Below, piece after piece: positions 23,701-35,815 of a DNA stretch of 64,000 nucleotides. Each line of letters begins with the position of its first letter. The first letter of the stretch is position 1. The stretch covers positions 120,757,794 through 120,821,793 of the forward strand of contig NC_055991.1 of NCBI RefSeq assembly GCF_018446385.1, given 5' to 3'. A model generated the notes under the pieces. It did not search any database and was not told the origin of the DNA. It worked only from the letters and a program-made list of their open reading frames with translations. Made by a program: the position numbers and the translations under genes. Origin of the DNA: Zingiber officinale. Its lineage: Eukaryota; Streptophyta; Magnoliopsida; Zingiberales; Zingiberaceae.

Positions 23701-26450
23701 GTATTTCTGAACTCACTTTTTTGCTTCCAGTTCCAGTCTTCCAGATTAATTAATTGTATTGAGTGCACTTTTCTCCATTTTTGAAGCTATTGCACAAGCA
23801 GCTAATCCTTTCAGGGATAAGGAAGATTATAAGTAAAGTTCTTCAGCAGCATCAAATCAGCACTGCCTAGTTGTTTTAAGATGACTTTCTGAGTAAGCTC
23901 GTAAAAGGTGAAGTTTTGAAGTACATTTCGATTATGCTTTATCAGCTGCTATTCTATTTTGTCATAGTCACAATTTCTCCCTAGATTTGATGATGCTCTA
24001 TAGTTTCATTATTAGTTTGGATGGGGATGATAATTTGGAAACATTAAATTGCAATAACTGATGATTAGTACCCAAACACAAGTGCGGGCCCAGAGGGAAA
24101 ATGGAATGATAACTTAAAGTATATTAGGATAGGATTGCCAAGCGTTAAACCAATTGCATTGTAATTCTCACTAAACTAGTGAAATAGGGTATTCTTCCTT
24201 AAATTTGTAACTTCACAATTTTCAGGCTTCCTTGCTTAACTATCTTCCCTCAAAACAATTTTCACCTAATTATGGATACAATTCCTTTCTGATCTTCAAT
24301 TGTTACAGGTAGTAACTATTAATCTTCAATTGTTGCTGCTTGTATATTTTTTCTTGCCCTGCTTCATCATTCTGCTTTATACATGTGCTTTAAGTTTACT
24401 ACTTCATGGAGTTAAAAACCTCAGAAATACTGAAATGTAGTGGGAGTGTGGGACATTTTCAAGTATTTGGAGTATTCCTTATACATGATGCAATATACTA
24501 ATCCCAATGGGTGCTGTTTGGCAAGACGCCAACATAGATTAATTCGTTGTCCAATAGTTGTTTAGAACATAGCCTTTCTATATTGCACGCCAAAACCTGT
24601 TGGCAGCTATTTTACTTGGCTACATGACCTTTAACTTGACCACCTGAAGGCGGTTATCTTCATTGACGTAACAGAAAAATTGGATTGCAGTGGGACATTT
24701 CAGGGTGTTAGCAGCAGATCCCTATTTGGGCGAGGATTCAAGGTCTTCTTGATCTGACATACTAATCTAAACTGGTTGCACAACAAAGCTTAATTTATTT
24801 TAAAATTTCTAATATCATATGATGCCTTAATAAATAACTAATAAATTCAGATTTGTTATGGACTATGACATGTAGATTGAAAATCTGGGTATTATGTCCA
24901 GCTATTAATATTAGTAGGTGTAATAATGACAAAAAAATGATATTTGTTATTAACCATAACATATATAATTCAATTAGATAATTAATTTACAATAATATAT
25001 TATAAATACCTGTGTCTGTTTAGATAGCTTGAGTTAAATTATCTAAATCTATGACTGAATTTTAATCTTATTTTTTTAAGGTTAGTTATCTAATGATACA
25101 GCCTTGTATGGCTTGGCTTAATGGAAGCTCATTGAAAATTATATATAGCTGAACCCAAAAAAATTGGCTCGACAATAATGACAATAATGATGAGCCTTGT
25201 TAGGTTTGTTAGACGCTTAGATCTAAACCCATGTCTAGATTCGTACTTGAATTTGAGGAACATATGAGGAAGCTGAGGACTGAGGTAACAATGATTGAAG
25301 AAGAAACCCAGGAAAACTTCATAAGAATATCAAATTTGGTCCAAGGACATCAAAAGCATATGAAATTAGATGCGTGGGCCAATCTATTTGTTAGAAAATT
25401 TGATGAGATACATCCAAATCTTGCTCAAGTAAGCAATTCCAACTCGTCTGCATGATTTGGGAATTGGAATAATGTTGAAGGGGATAAAATAGTGGAATGA
25501 GAGAGTGCAGAGACCAACAAATCAGATCTTACCTTTCTCATAATATGCAATTGGGTGTAAAGATGAGGAACCAAAGAGGACTAAGCTATGGCCATAAAGG
25601 AGAAGTGTGGAAGACTATGGCTTAGGAGAATGCAAATCGTGAGCTCAAAAGGAACAAAATATCAGAGTCAAAGGTATTCTAAATTCTAGCTTTAGTTGAT
25701 CTTAATATTGCGGTAAAGAATTACTAATTTGATATAGGTGTTAAAGGTAAGATTTAATCTGATTAACTAATGTTGCTATTATCTCAATTAGATTTGTCGA
25801 TAATTGATAGTCAAATAATCGAGTTTTGTTGCTAATTGTTAATTTGCTAATCATTTATTATATTTTTGTGTTTAATGCTTTCAGTATCTTTTATTTCCAT
25901 TGGTAAATGCATCTATGCTTTCTCCTATACTACATATTCATAGTATTTTACTCAAAGAATTTAGGTACTATCAGCATGTCTAGTTCACTACATATCAGGA
26001 AGCAGTATGCACGAGCCTGTTCTATGTTTCAGCGTGGTGTTCCAAACTTGTGGCTTTCTTTTGTTTCACTATCTCTCTGACATCGTGCTTATGCCAGTAA
26101 ATATCGTGCTAGCAACGTACAAGTTAGGTCATTTTTTCTTTTGTGCTCTCTTCTGACTGCTAAGTTTGCACACTGTTTTAGACTAGAGGACCATATTATT
26201 GCTTTGATTACTTGTACATGATCTGTGTTAGACAAGTAGATTGTTTTTTTTCTATCGTGATTGTGTTGTGGAATGTAGTAGTCTAAGGGGAAATTAGTAT
26301 TTAGTAGTGCCCGGGGGTGTGGTATAGTGGTATACTTAGAAGAGCAATAAGAAGATCAAAGTTGTAATTGCAAATGGGATGAATACATCCGATGACCGAG
26401 CTAGCTACGCATACCTACCTTATTTTTGAAAATGCTCATCATTATATGCT

Positions 26451-26507
<57 letters not shown>

Positions 26508-28454
26508 GTGAAGTCCTCCCTAATCGACTCTATTTCTAATTTTTTAATGATATGGCAAATTCATGTAAGAATAACATTGCCCTTTTGCTAATGATCAACA
26601 GTGTCTCTAACTTGCTTTGAGTTAAGAATTGTTCGCCTCATCTGGGTTGATATTTTCTTTGCACAGCGGGTGTTTATTCTGATTGGGCATGTTGACTAAA
26701 TGGAGCTTTCATCGGTCAAATTTTCCATAAAAGGGATTTTGGTCACCTCAACTAGTTTAATCAGCCAAAATAATGTTTGGTTTATATAACTTATAATTCT
26801 ACAAGTTAGGTTGTCGATAACATAAAATTTTGGTTGACCGATATAAAGTTTGGTTGTCAATCTTGGATGCATGGATAAGGCCTTAAAATCATCATAGGTA
26901 GCCTAAAATTTGAATCATATTATGACATGTTAAGATTGTCCACATGCTATGTAAGGCATCCACGTAATATATGGTCTCTTTAAAAAAAAAATATAGGACA
27001 CGCTATATATCTATTATATTAATATCATTCTTTTATTAATATTTTTATATTTATTTTAATATTAACATGGTTATTTATGGATCTTACTATCTATTTATTT
27101 ATCTTTATTTTTATTTTATATTAAATAATTTTTTTTTTTTGAATTTTGCTTGTTCAAATTATTGAATGTTGGTGTGTGGATGAGTGCTTTAATACCCTCC
27201 CATCCCATAACACCCCTGTGAATGTTATTGTAAGTGTTATTATTGTTATTATTTTATTTCTGGGATAATGATATAGTGGTAGAATGTCATTTAAATTTCT
27301 TATGTATTTAAGATTGAAAAAATACTAAGATGATGGATCATTTATTATGAGTATTTTTTAAAAGTTTTAAGGGGTCGATCAGTTATTTTTGTAATTTGTC
27401 GATGAGAAATTTCGATGGGACGGATCAGTTAGTTAAAAAAAATATTACTTATAATACCTCTTGTGTTTTCTAATTGTACATGGGATGCCCCACACCGCAG
27501 GACTCGAGTCCTCGTAGAGCTATTTGTCAGGCGCGTTAAAATGCAAACAAACAGGCAACACTCTTTCCGACCGCAATCCATCTGACACGCTAGCGAGTGG
27601 ACACGTGTTACGCCTTAATCGCTTGCGCGAGCGATCCGTCATAATTGCCTGCGTGCGTCTCGGGAAGAGGAATGCGACCGGCAATGTTGTACATTCTTAT
27701 TAAATGTCCTTTCAAGGAATATTCTTTCTTTTTTTATATAAATTAATCTCCCGTATTTAATTCACTCAAAATTATAATGCTTCTAGAAAGTTTTTTCCCC
27801 TTCATTCTTCTTCCTAATGCTTGTTTACTTTAAAGAGTAAACATGGAGGGGCGAATTGGAGTTGGAGTCAAAGTCGTCATTTGTCATTTACCAACCTTGT
27901 GCCGGCAAGTTCATCCCTAAATTCATTTTTTGTCAAAATTTGAGAGAAAACTCTTTCAATTACTACTTGCCATTTATTTATTTTAAAAAAAAAATAAATT
28001 AAATATCGAAGACGTTATTTAGTAAATTTGCTTCACAAATTCAATTGGTATTTTGAGTCTCAAATTAGAAAAGTTGCATTAGTAGATCAAAGCTCTGACC
28101 ATTAATTAGCGTAGACCTTTTTTTGTCAACCCATGCCTAATCCTTTCATTAAACCACAAAATATGAAAAAAAAAATAGAGATTTATTTTGGTTTGATCAT
28201 GAACAACTCCTCATAAGTATTAAGAATGATTCTCCATCAAAAGTCATTTTCAGTGTTAATTCAAGTTAATCTGACTCCATTTTTCATACTTCAATTAATT
28301 ATCACCTCAAGGGAGAAAGAAAGAAACATAGTTTAGCCATCTTTCATTTATTACCTGAAAAAACATGACACTTTTCTTCCATGAATGGCTTCTCTTTTCT
28401 TCTTTGAATGCAATTAAATACATACACTTGTTTTGTTTGAAAGGCCAGATTCAA
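23701..28454. other. Gene-free interval
   Basis: Mostly AT-rich with no supported gene. A 74-codon frame at 25231-25455 has no recognised motif. A GC-richer island lies at about 27490-27700, with CACGTG and CG-rich palindromes (GGACTCGAGTCC, GCTTGCGCGAGC). A (TC)n run is at 26452-26503. No element with paired termini was detected. Confidence 0.5.
26452..26503 (+). repeat. (TC)n microsatellite, about 26 units
   Basis: A pure TC dinucleotide run of about 52 bases. Confidence 0.95.
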
Positions 28455-28661
28455 GGCATGTGCTTGTCCACATGTTCTTGTTTACGTCAATAAATTAAGA
28501 AAAGGTCATTCAGGTGTATATGTCAAAGGCATTAAAAAAAAAAAGGAAGCTCTTTTTCTAATTTTTTTTAGTCGGCACGGAATGACCGAACTATGTTTCT
28601 AGCTGTGGAGGCATGTGACTGTCCACGTGTTCTTGTTTACGTCAATAAATTAAGAAAAGGT
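28455..28661 (+). repeat. 155-bp-spaced direct duplication
   Basis: A 52-bp segment at 28455-28506 (GGCATGTG...GTTTACGTCAATAAATTAAG...AAAGGT) is repeated with few changes at 28610-28661. In both cases an A-run and CTATTTTTCTAATT-like sequence follow, so the duplicated unit is probably about 150 bp with decay. Confidence 0.75.
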
Positions 28662-28710
28662 TATTAAAAAAAAGCTATTTTTCTAATTAATTCGACAACA
28701 ATTTTATTAT

Positions 28711-28712
<2 letters not shown>

Positions 28713-28746
<34 letters not shown>
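28713..28746 (+). repeat. (AAT)n microsatellite, target of a transposon insertion
   Basis: A trinucleotide run that ends exactly where the inverted-repeat element at 28747 begins. The same TAATAATAAT reappears at its far side. Confidence 0.85.
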
Positions 28747-28747
<1 letters not shown>

Positions 28748-29750
28748 GAAAAATAACTTTAATCTCTCTATATTTTCTATTAAATAGTATTTTATCCCCG
28801 TATATTTAAAATATAACTGAAAAATTTATAAAAGATAACTATGTCTTTATATTTTTGATAATATTAAAAGGAAAAAAAATATATTGAGTTGATGTGGAAA
28901 AAAATTACATGTGCCTTTAGGTCGGCTTCTTAATTATTGATTAATTGGATCAATCATATACACAGGGAGAAAAATATACATAAAAGGAACAAAAATATAA
29001 AAATATCTATTGATGGTGCCCTTCGTCACTCGCTCGGATCTGTGGTTGATGTCTGTTTGACGATGTTTCCGCTCTCGGTGTCTTGCAAAACAAAGCTTGT
29101 CAGCTGAGAATTGACATTGTCGATGATATCATCTTTGAAGGTCAAGTCAGTGATGAACTTAGATGTGAGACTCGCATACATACATGAGAAAGTAAAAAAG
29201 CTCGAAGAAGATGAAGAAAATTATATCTTTACCTATTTTTGCGAAACCTTATATAATCGTTAACCGAGACGAATTTAAAATTTTAAATTTAAGGAAAAGT
29301 GAAGAAAATAATTATTATACATTGTATTCGAAGGCTATGCAACCGGGGTCGGGACAACGAAAAAATATTTTTTAAACTACTTAATTTTATTTTATTTATA
29401 TAATTAAGTATTAATCTTTATATATTATTGAAAGTTACTTATAATTTATTGATTGTAATTAGTAAATCAGTAATAATGTACATGTTTAAAATATCAATTA
29501 GGATCTTATCTAGAATTAATTAAATATCAATAAAAGAAATAGAAGTAGATGTAAATTATCAATAAATTTAATATAAACTTTTCTTCTTAAAATTATAAAA
29601 AAAAAAATCAAAAAGAGGAGGATATAATTATCTTTAAATTTTTTTTTCACATTTGACTTTGATTAAAGGAGGTTGAATGTTATTTTTTCAAATATAAGAG
29701 GATAAAATACTATTTGATAGAAAATGAGAGGGGTTAAAAGTATTTTTTCC
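28747..29750. mobile_element. MULE-like terminal-inverted-repeat element (about 1.0 kb)
   Basis: The left end, GGAAAAATAACTTTAATCTC onward, and the reverse complement of the right end, GGAAAAAATACTTTTAACCC onward, match over about 61 bp, sharing the core AAATAGTATTTTATCC. TAATAATAAT flanks both sides (28737-28746 and 29751-29760), compatible with a 9-10 bp target duplication, although the target is a microsatellite. Long TIRs and this duplication size suggest a Mutator-like non-autonomous element. The interior at about 29010-29190 is less AT-rich and carries a coding-like frame (separate entry). Confidence 0.65.
29026..29181 (-). CDS. Small coding-like frame inside the MULE-like element, unknown
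   Basis: Minus-strand frame of 51 codons from ATG (29181) to TGA (29026), translating as MYASLTSKFITDLTF, KDDIIDNVNSQLTSF, VLQDTESGNIVKQTS, TTDPSE. The composition is that of a normal soluble protein and the surrounding DNA is much more AT-rich, which suggests a captured exon (Pack-MULE style). I do not recognise the parent gene. No promoter or splice partner is evident, so it may not be expressed. Confidence 0.3.
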   Translation of the reverse strand: MYASLTSKFITDLTFKDDIIDNVNSQLTSFVLQDTESGNIVKQTSTTDPSE

Positions 29751-29814
29751 TAATAATAATGATATAATTTTATTTAAAATGCGAAAAAATGGCCTGGCGA
29801 TGTCATATGCTACT

Positions 29815-30289
29815 TAGGGATGGCAATTTTCCCCACGGGTTTGGGGCCCCGCGGGGAAAACCCGAAATGGGGATGGGAATCCCCGATTTTTCGGGGATGG
29901 GGCGGGTTTGGGGCGGGTATGGGAATACTATCCCCATCCCCGAACCCGCCCCGAATACTTGTGATGATGGGAGATACAATGATGTAATTTTGCCAATTCT
30001 TGTCAACATACTTTCTTCAAACTTGTGTGTTCATGAAAAGAACTATAGTTATACAATATCCCTCTTGAAGGAGGCCACAGTGAAGGTCAGATGGAGTATA
30101 TATTGTTAACTAGGACAAAATTACTTTGGACCTCTAACACACAAGTTTCGACTAATGACATGGGGCGGGGATGGGGAATCCCCGAACCCGTGGGTTCGGG
30201 TTCGGGGAATCCCCGAACCCGAAAAAATAAGAACGGGGCGGGGATGGGAATGGCAAACCCGCCCCCGCCCCGCCCCATTGCCATCCCTA
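29815..30289. mobile_element. hAT-type MITE with perfect 8-bp target duplication (475 bp)
   Basis: The inverted ends TAGGGATGGCAA and TTGCCATCCCTA are flanked by ATGCTACT at 29807-29814 and 30290-30297. The subterminal regions are GC-rich repeats of CCCGAACCCG, GGGGATGGGG and similar, forming a long imperfect inverted repeat. The interior is unrelated AT-rich DNA. The perfect duplication implies a fairly recent insertion. Confidence 0.9.
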
Positions 30290-30297
30290 ATGCTACT

Positions 30298-30973
30298 TGA
30301 TCCCTTGCATTTTAGTGGGCTTCTAATTAAATATTTAAAAATTTAGGCGAGATGGGGTTCTTTGTAAAATATAATTATGGATAAAAATTAAAAAAAAACT
30401 CCTTATTTTAGTTATTGTAAAAAATGCATTCGAGTTTGTTATTTTTTATCCAAAAATATTTTTATTTTAGCACTATTATAAAAAAATCTCTTACTTAATA
30501 AAAAGTACTATGTATACAGAGCAATATTATTTCAAAAATATTTTTTAATTTGATAAAAAATAGAATGAGGTATTAATTTGATATTTTTAAAATTGAAGTA
30601 TACTTTTAATAAAAACGATAACAAAGGGGCGTTTTTGATATTTTTTCCCCTGTCCTCTTCAATCTCCACCTGAAAATATCCCATGCCGTCTCGTTGAGAA
30701 AAAAATCCGGGTGGAAATTTCGAAAGTTTTAATATTTTTAAAATCATTCTCGTATTTTATAAAATTTCAATCTGTTGCGATTTGGTAAAGGAATTCAATT
30801 GGATGCAGTAAGGTCACCGACGGTGAGCAGATCTTAAATGTCTTCGACTGGACCTCGCTTAGCGCATTAAACGCGGCAGTTCTCCGCCAGCTCCTGCTGC
30901 CTCTGTCGGCTTCCTCCTCTCCGCTGCCTCCGCGGTCGCTGCCGCCGGGACTCAGAAAGTGGGGGAGTGCGAG
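30298..30973. promoter_or_regulatory. Upstream region of the XBAT31-like gene
   Basis: AT-rich until about 30780, then GC-rich, leading into the start codon at 30974. A TATA-like ATTTTATAAAATT lies near 30755, about 220 bases before the ATG. It is a candidate only. Confidence 0.3.
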
Positions 30974-33516
30974 ATGGGCCAGACGCTGAGCTGCGCTGGG
31001 TCGAGCAGTGATCTCGGCGGTTTCTTCGCTTCCGTCCAAGCCGGTCACTTGGAGACTGTGGGCGCCGCCGTCCAAGAAGATCCCTCCTTGCTCCTCCGGT
31101 CGACCTTCTTCGATCGCCTCTCTGCCCTTCACATCGCCGCGGCCAATGGTCATGTCGAGGTACTGTCGAATATTCCTCTCCTTTCTCCGCGTTTCCTCTT
31201 GGCATAAAAGCTGTGTGTTTTAGCATCTTTGAAGGTGCTTGGAAATTGTTGCAGATCTTGTCGATGATCCTGGAGAAGTATTCCAATCCGGATATAGTTA
31301 ATCGTCATAAACAGGTACTGGGATAAAATAGATTCAGATTTTTAGGGCGTCTCCAGTGTTTAGAAGACGATGTTTTTTTACCGGAACTGTATGCAATCTT
31401 TAGACTCCACTGATGCTCGCTGCGATTCATGGGAAGATAGCATGTGTGCAAAAGTTGCTTGAAGCTGGGGCAAATGTGCGTTTTATGATCTCATTTGTTG
31501 TTTCCACTTATTTGCTTGATATGTTCACTTTGATTTTTTTTTTTTTTTTTTTTTATTGTGATGGAAGGATGATGATGTTTCAGTTTTGTGTGGTCAGATT
31601 CTGATATTCGATTCGTTGAAAGGAAGAACTTGCCTTCATCATGCTGCCTACTATGGTCATTCAGATTGTCTGCAAGCCATCCTCTCTGCTGCCCAATCCA
31701 CTGCCGTTGTTGATTCTTGGTGCGGTTTTTTTAAAGTCCCTTCATTCATTTTGATTGATGGTCCTTGGCCTTGTTTTAATTACTTAGCTCTGCAATTTTC
31801 CTTTTGGTATACTGTTATTAGGGGATTTGCCCGGTTTGTAAATGTTGGGGATGAAAGGGGAGCGACGCCTCTACATCTTGCAGCACGGCAAAGACGGACT
31901 GAGTGTGTCCGTGTACTCTTAGACCATGGGGGTCTTGTTTCTTCCTCCACTAGGGAATATGGGTATTTTGACTGATTTATATACTCGATCATTTGCCATT
32001 ATGTTTATGTGTCAATTTTCTGTTTTGAGCTCGAAATCCATATTTTTCAGTCATTCTGGGAGCACTCCTCTACATTTGGCAGCTCGCGGAGGAAGTTTGG
32101 ATTGTGTTCGCACATTGCTTGCATGGGGAGCCGATCGGCTCCAGAGGGATTCATCTGGGTGGGCATATTTCATCTTTTCAAATTGCCTATGTACTCTTGG
32201 AGAAATTGGAACTGCTAGCTTTACAATTGAAATCTTGAACAAACAGACAGTGTAGATTCTTTGTTAGTTGGCCTTTTGGTGTTTATCTTCCAACAACCAT
32301 GAAATATCTTTTTAGGAATTTTTTAGGCAGCATTTAGCCTTTTTATATTTTGGCTGTCTTTTCTTAGTTGAGATGAATTATAATGAATCAAATTTTTTCA
32401 TACATCAGGAGAGTCAATTTAAGGAGTCTCTTTCTCTCTTAATTTTCTACTTATGTGTTCATGGAAGTTTTGTCTTTGTTTCACTGTTATTAAACATATG
32501 CTGATCCATATTCCACAGGCGAATACCTTATTCTGTAGCTATAAAGCACAATCATGGAGCTTGTGCAGCTTTGCTAAACCCATCAGCAGCAGAACCTCTT
32601 GTTTGGCCTTCTCCATTAAAGTTCATCAGTGAACTTGATCCAGATGCAAGAGCTCTTCTAGAAGTAGCTCTGATGGACGCTAACAAGGAAAGCGAGAAAA
32701 TAATATTGAATGAAAGAAAAAAATTGTTATCATCTCCTGCAAATGTGGATGAAGCATTTCATGATGATGCTTCTGAGGTATTACAACATCTCCTTGATTA
32801 AGCATTTCTAATGATTTCCAACTTATAATGGATTTTAGGCAAGTAGATCTTGTGGCACCACAGAGGCTTTGGTGAATTTTACGGCATTTTAATAGTTATT
32901 TCACTTGTTGAACTTATCTGTCTAACAACGGGCAACGGTGCATTGTTCACAAATGCATGATTGTGATAAGAGATCATAATGATTGAGCTAAGTTTGAGCA
33001 TGCTTTTAACCTTGTTTAAAGCACAATGATGGATACTTTTATGCTGTACACTTGAATAAATTGTTGATTGGTGCTTTATCACCATTCATCAAGACACAAT
33101 GTTTGATGAGAAGAATGGTCTTGCAGGCGAGTGATACAGATCTTTGTTTCATCTGCTTTAACCAAGTCTGCACCATTGAAGTACAAGACTGTGGGCATCA
33201 GATGTGTGCTCGCTGCATGTTGACTCTTTGCTGTCACAACAAACCCAACCCCACGACGTTGTGCGTACCCTCTCCAACATGCCCTTTCTGCCGCAGCAAC
33301 ATTGCTCGCTTAGTGGTCGCCAAGACAAAGGCAATAGACGAGGGAGAGAAGGCCACCAACTCTAAGCTGCAGAGATCCAGGAGGTTGAGGAATTTCAGTG
33401 GGGGAAGCAGCAGTAGCTTCAAGGGCTTGACATTGTCTATGGGATCATTTAGTAAGATGGGACGTAGCTCCGGACGCATAATGAATAGTGAAGATATGGA
33501 GGACAAACCAATGTAA
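30974..33516 (+). CDS. XBAT31: Ankyrin-repeat RING E3 ubiquitin ligase, XBAT31/XBOS31-type
   Basis: Eight GT-AG exons: 30974-31159, 31255-31314, 31404-31475, 31598-31719, 31822-31962, 32051-32158, 32519-32777 and 33127-33516. The sum is 1338 nt, or 445 aa. The protein starts MGQTLSC, so Gly2 is a candidate N-myristoylation site. Ankyrin repeats run through about residues 45-270: SALHIAAANGHVE, TPLMLAAIHGKIACVQKLLE, RTCLHHAAYYGHSDCLQAIL, ATPLHLAARQRRTECVRVLL, STPLHLAARGGSLDCVRTLL. A linker (PLVWPSPLKFISELD) leads to a C3HC4 RING finger at about 323-372 (CFIC, CGHQMCARC, CPFC). The tail is basic and Ser-rich. RING proteins of this type transfer ubiquitin from an E2 to substrates held by the ankyrin repeats. 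Exon order and motifs match what I recall of Arabidopsis XBAT31 (about 456 aa). Confidence 0.95.
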
Positions 33517-34471
33517 TTGTGTCTCAGTAGTGCCATAGCTACCAGTTTTGGAAGCTCCAGTTAATCTTGCTGATGCAGTCCATTCCTTGAGTAGATTCTC
33601 ACTCTAAAGTCATCAAACATGCAGTATCTGCAGATTGGTGTTGCCAGTCTATCAAGATTGAAGATTGTGTTCTTTAAGAAAGTGTGTATTCAGAACCAAT
33701 TATCATGAGATACAGAGAGAGAGAGAGAGGGGAAGAGCCATTTTGCAAGCTTTCCCACACCATTACCATGTTGAAACTGTAAGCCTGCTTGCCTACTTTG
33801 CAATATTAATGAGTCCATTTACCATTTTTTTTTCAGATGTTTGGCTTAGGTTGTGGAACAAGTATTATTATGTAATCATTTTGTTTGTCCAGAAAATAAG
33901 TGAAAGTGGAATTTGTGATGCCTCTTGAGAATGATATGGTTAGCTTCATCGTGTGAAGTTGTCCACTAAAGAGTAAAGACAGGGATGGGCTGTCTCAAAG
34001 GTCAACTTAATTGTGCAGAAAGGAGAGGATACCAGTTGTTGTCTTGTAGATTTATAGTTGGTCAAAAAGTTTGACAAAAGCAGTGATGGTGCTGGTGCCC
34101 ACTAACCGTGTCGATGCAGAAAATTGCATCAGCAAGAAACCATATTCAAGATTAAATTGCTTGTTTCTCTTGGCATCTTCTCATATCCAAACAGGTCAAA
34201 GGCTTGGTTATGTATTTTAATTGTCTCCGTCAAAGCGAAGCATACGAATTTTGATGGTCGGAAAGCAGTTGTTTGTGGAAGTGGAATTCTCATTTCATCA
34301 GCATACGCCATGATTAGGGTATCTGATGCATCATTAGCTGCTGCTTGCAACCTTTTCTGTTCTGTTCTTCTGGTAAGTGGAGAGACCAATATGATAGGTC
34401 CTCACTGTGAATTTAAACATTAGAGAAAACTCTTGTGTGTTTTCTGAACATCTTTTGATATATAATTGAGT

Positions 34472-35001
34472 GATTCATGGCGAACTCCAGAGCACCAAGG
34501 GTTGAGCCGCGACGTGAGCGACTAGACCGGTTGTATACTGTAGGTGATGCTATGTATGAGATTGATGAATTACTTTGTCACGCCAAGATTGGGACTTGGT
34601 TCATCAAATTTTGTTGAATGACAAACAATAATTATATTTCAAATGTATTCTCAAATCTTACCCTTTTAGTTAGCATACTTTGTAAGAAAATTGGTGCAAG
34701 GATATGCCAATTATATCGAATGAACTCATAGATAATGGAACGAGCAGTGTTTTTGGTACATCTGAGACGAACTTTGACTGCATCAAGTTGCATAACCACG
34801 AGATCCAAGAATGTGATGCTGAGAAAGTTTCGGATTCACCACAGATGCAAGATAGCTAGCTATGTTGAAATCGAAGTAGATTACACTGGCGAGTCAATTA
34901 AAACAAGCCCAACTTCTGTTCTTGACTTGAATCCTGATGATGATCTAAGACCAGAAGATTACGAGTTACCTCAAGGTAAAGTATGCCCCTTATTGCATTA
35001 A
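34472..35001 (+). pseudogene. Possible host gene remnant, unidentified
   Basis: Short frames with protein-like composition but no continuous model: MANSRAPRVEPRRERLDRLY near 34472, and ASYVEIEVDYTGESI followed by SVLDLNPDDDLRPEDYELPQ at about 34858-34977. The second ends at a GGTAAA that could be a donor site. I recognise no family. It could be a degraded gene end or captured exons. Confidence 0.25.
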
Positions 35002-35208
35002 TATGAACAAGATAGGTCATTTGAATTTAAAAGTAATATCCAACAACCAGCAAACGCACTCGAGAGTGAAGTTGATTTTTCTACATGAAGAGTAGTAGGC
35101 TTGATTGCTTGATTGTCTTGATCAATGGAGATATACTGATTTATATTGTATTGTTGTTTTTAATCTCTGAAAGAATCTGCCAATAAGCTTCCACCTTCCC
35201 AATCTCAA

Positions 35209-35241
<33 letters not shown>

Positions 35242-35715
35242 AAAATGAGTAAACAAGCGAACATTAAGATGACATAGTTCTGAGAATAAGACATCTATTA
35301 TGGTCTTCAATGATCACTGTAGCAAGATTGCTATGTATGTTCGATTAAAATACGAAGTCTGTAGCACTATAAAAATTTATAATGATCTTATGAAGCGATC
35401 TTCTGAAGAAGAATAATACTTGTTGTCGGAAGAACGATCATAAAATCAGAAAACTTTTCACAGATTTACGAAACAAATCTCTCTCTTGCAATTAGATGTA
35501 TTCCTTTTCTCTAAATAGTTCTTTCTTGCTTCTCTCTTCCAATTTAGGATAAATGACTTGGATGTTTATATAATGAGAATCCACTAGGGGTAGTATGGTA
35601 ATTTGTCCTAGTTAAATGTGGGCAATCCCACATTTGTACGTTCCCATTACTAATATCTTCCACTCATCCAAATCAAGTCACCAAGGCTAATTAGTCACAA
35701 ATACTAAATAGAATT

Positions 35716-35815
35716 AAGTCACAAAGACTATACAAGATTCAAGTGACAAAGACTATATAAGAATCAAGTGACAAAGACTATACAAGAATCAAGTCACAAA
35801 TACTATACAAAAACA
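35716..35815 (+). repeat. 25-bp tandem array, four units
   Basis: Four consecutive 25-bp units starting at 35716, 35741, 35766 and 35791, core AAGTGACAAAGACTATACAA. Divergent partial units precede it from about 35675. The surrounding sequence could be a degraded LTR, but no terminal repeats or duplications were found. Confidence 0.8.

Noticed and set aside
25231-25455. 74-codon frame in the gene-free interval
   Set aside because: No recognisable motif, splice context or compositional contrast; it may be a repeat remnant, but I cannot support a gene.
26310-26400. tRNA-like or SINE-like head (GGTGTGGTATAGTGGTA)
   Set aside because: An A-box-like motif is visible but no convincing B box, acceptor stem or target duplication was found.
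29789-30346. Several Gly/Pro-rich frames on both strands
   Set aside because: They come from the GC-rich subterminal repeats of the hAT-type MITE.
30767-31286. Minus-strand frames of 128 and 139 codons at the XBAT31-like start
   Set aside because: Antisense shadows of GC-rich exon 1; the + strand gene has clear ankyrin motifs and splice sites.
35207-35244. Poly-A tract as a retrogene or SINE tail
   Set aside because: No recognisable body upstream and no flanking duplication could be found.
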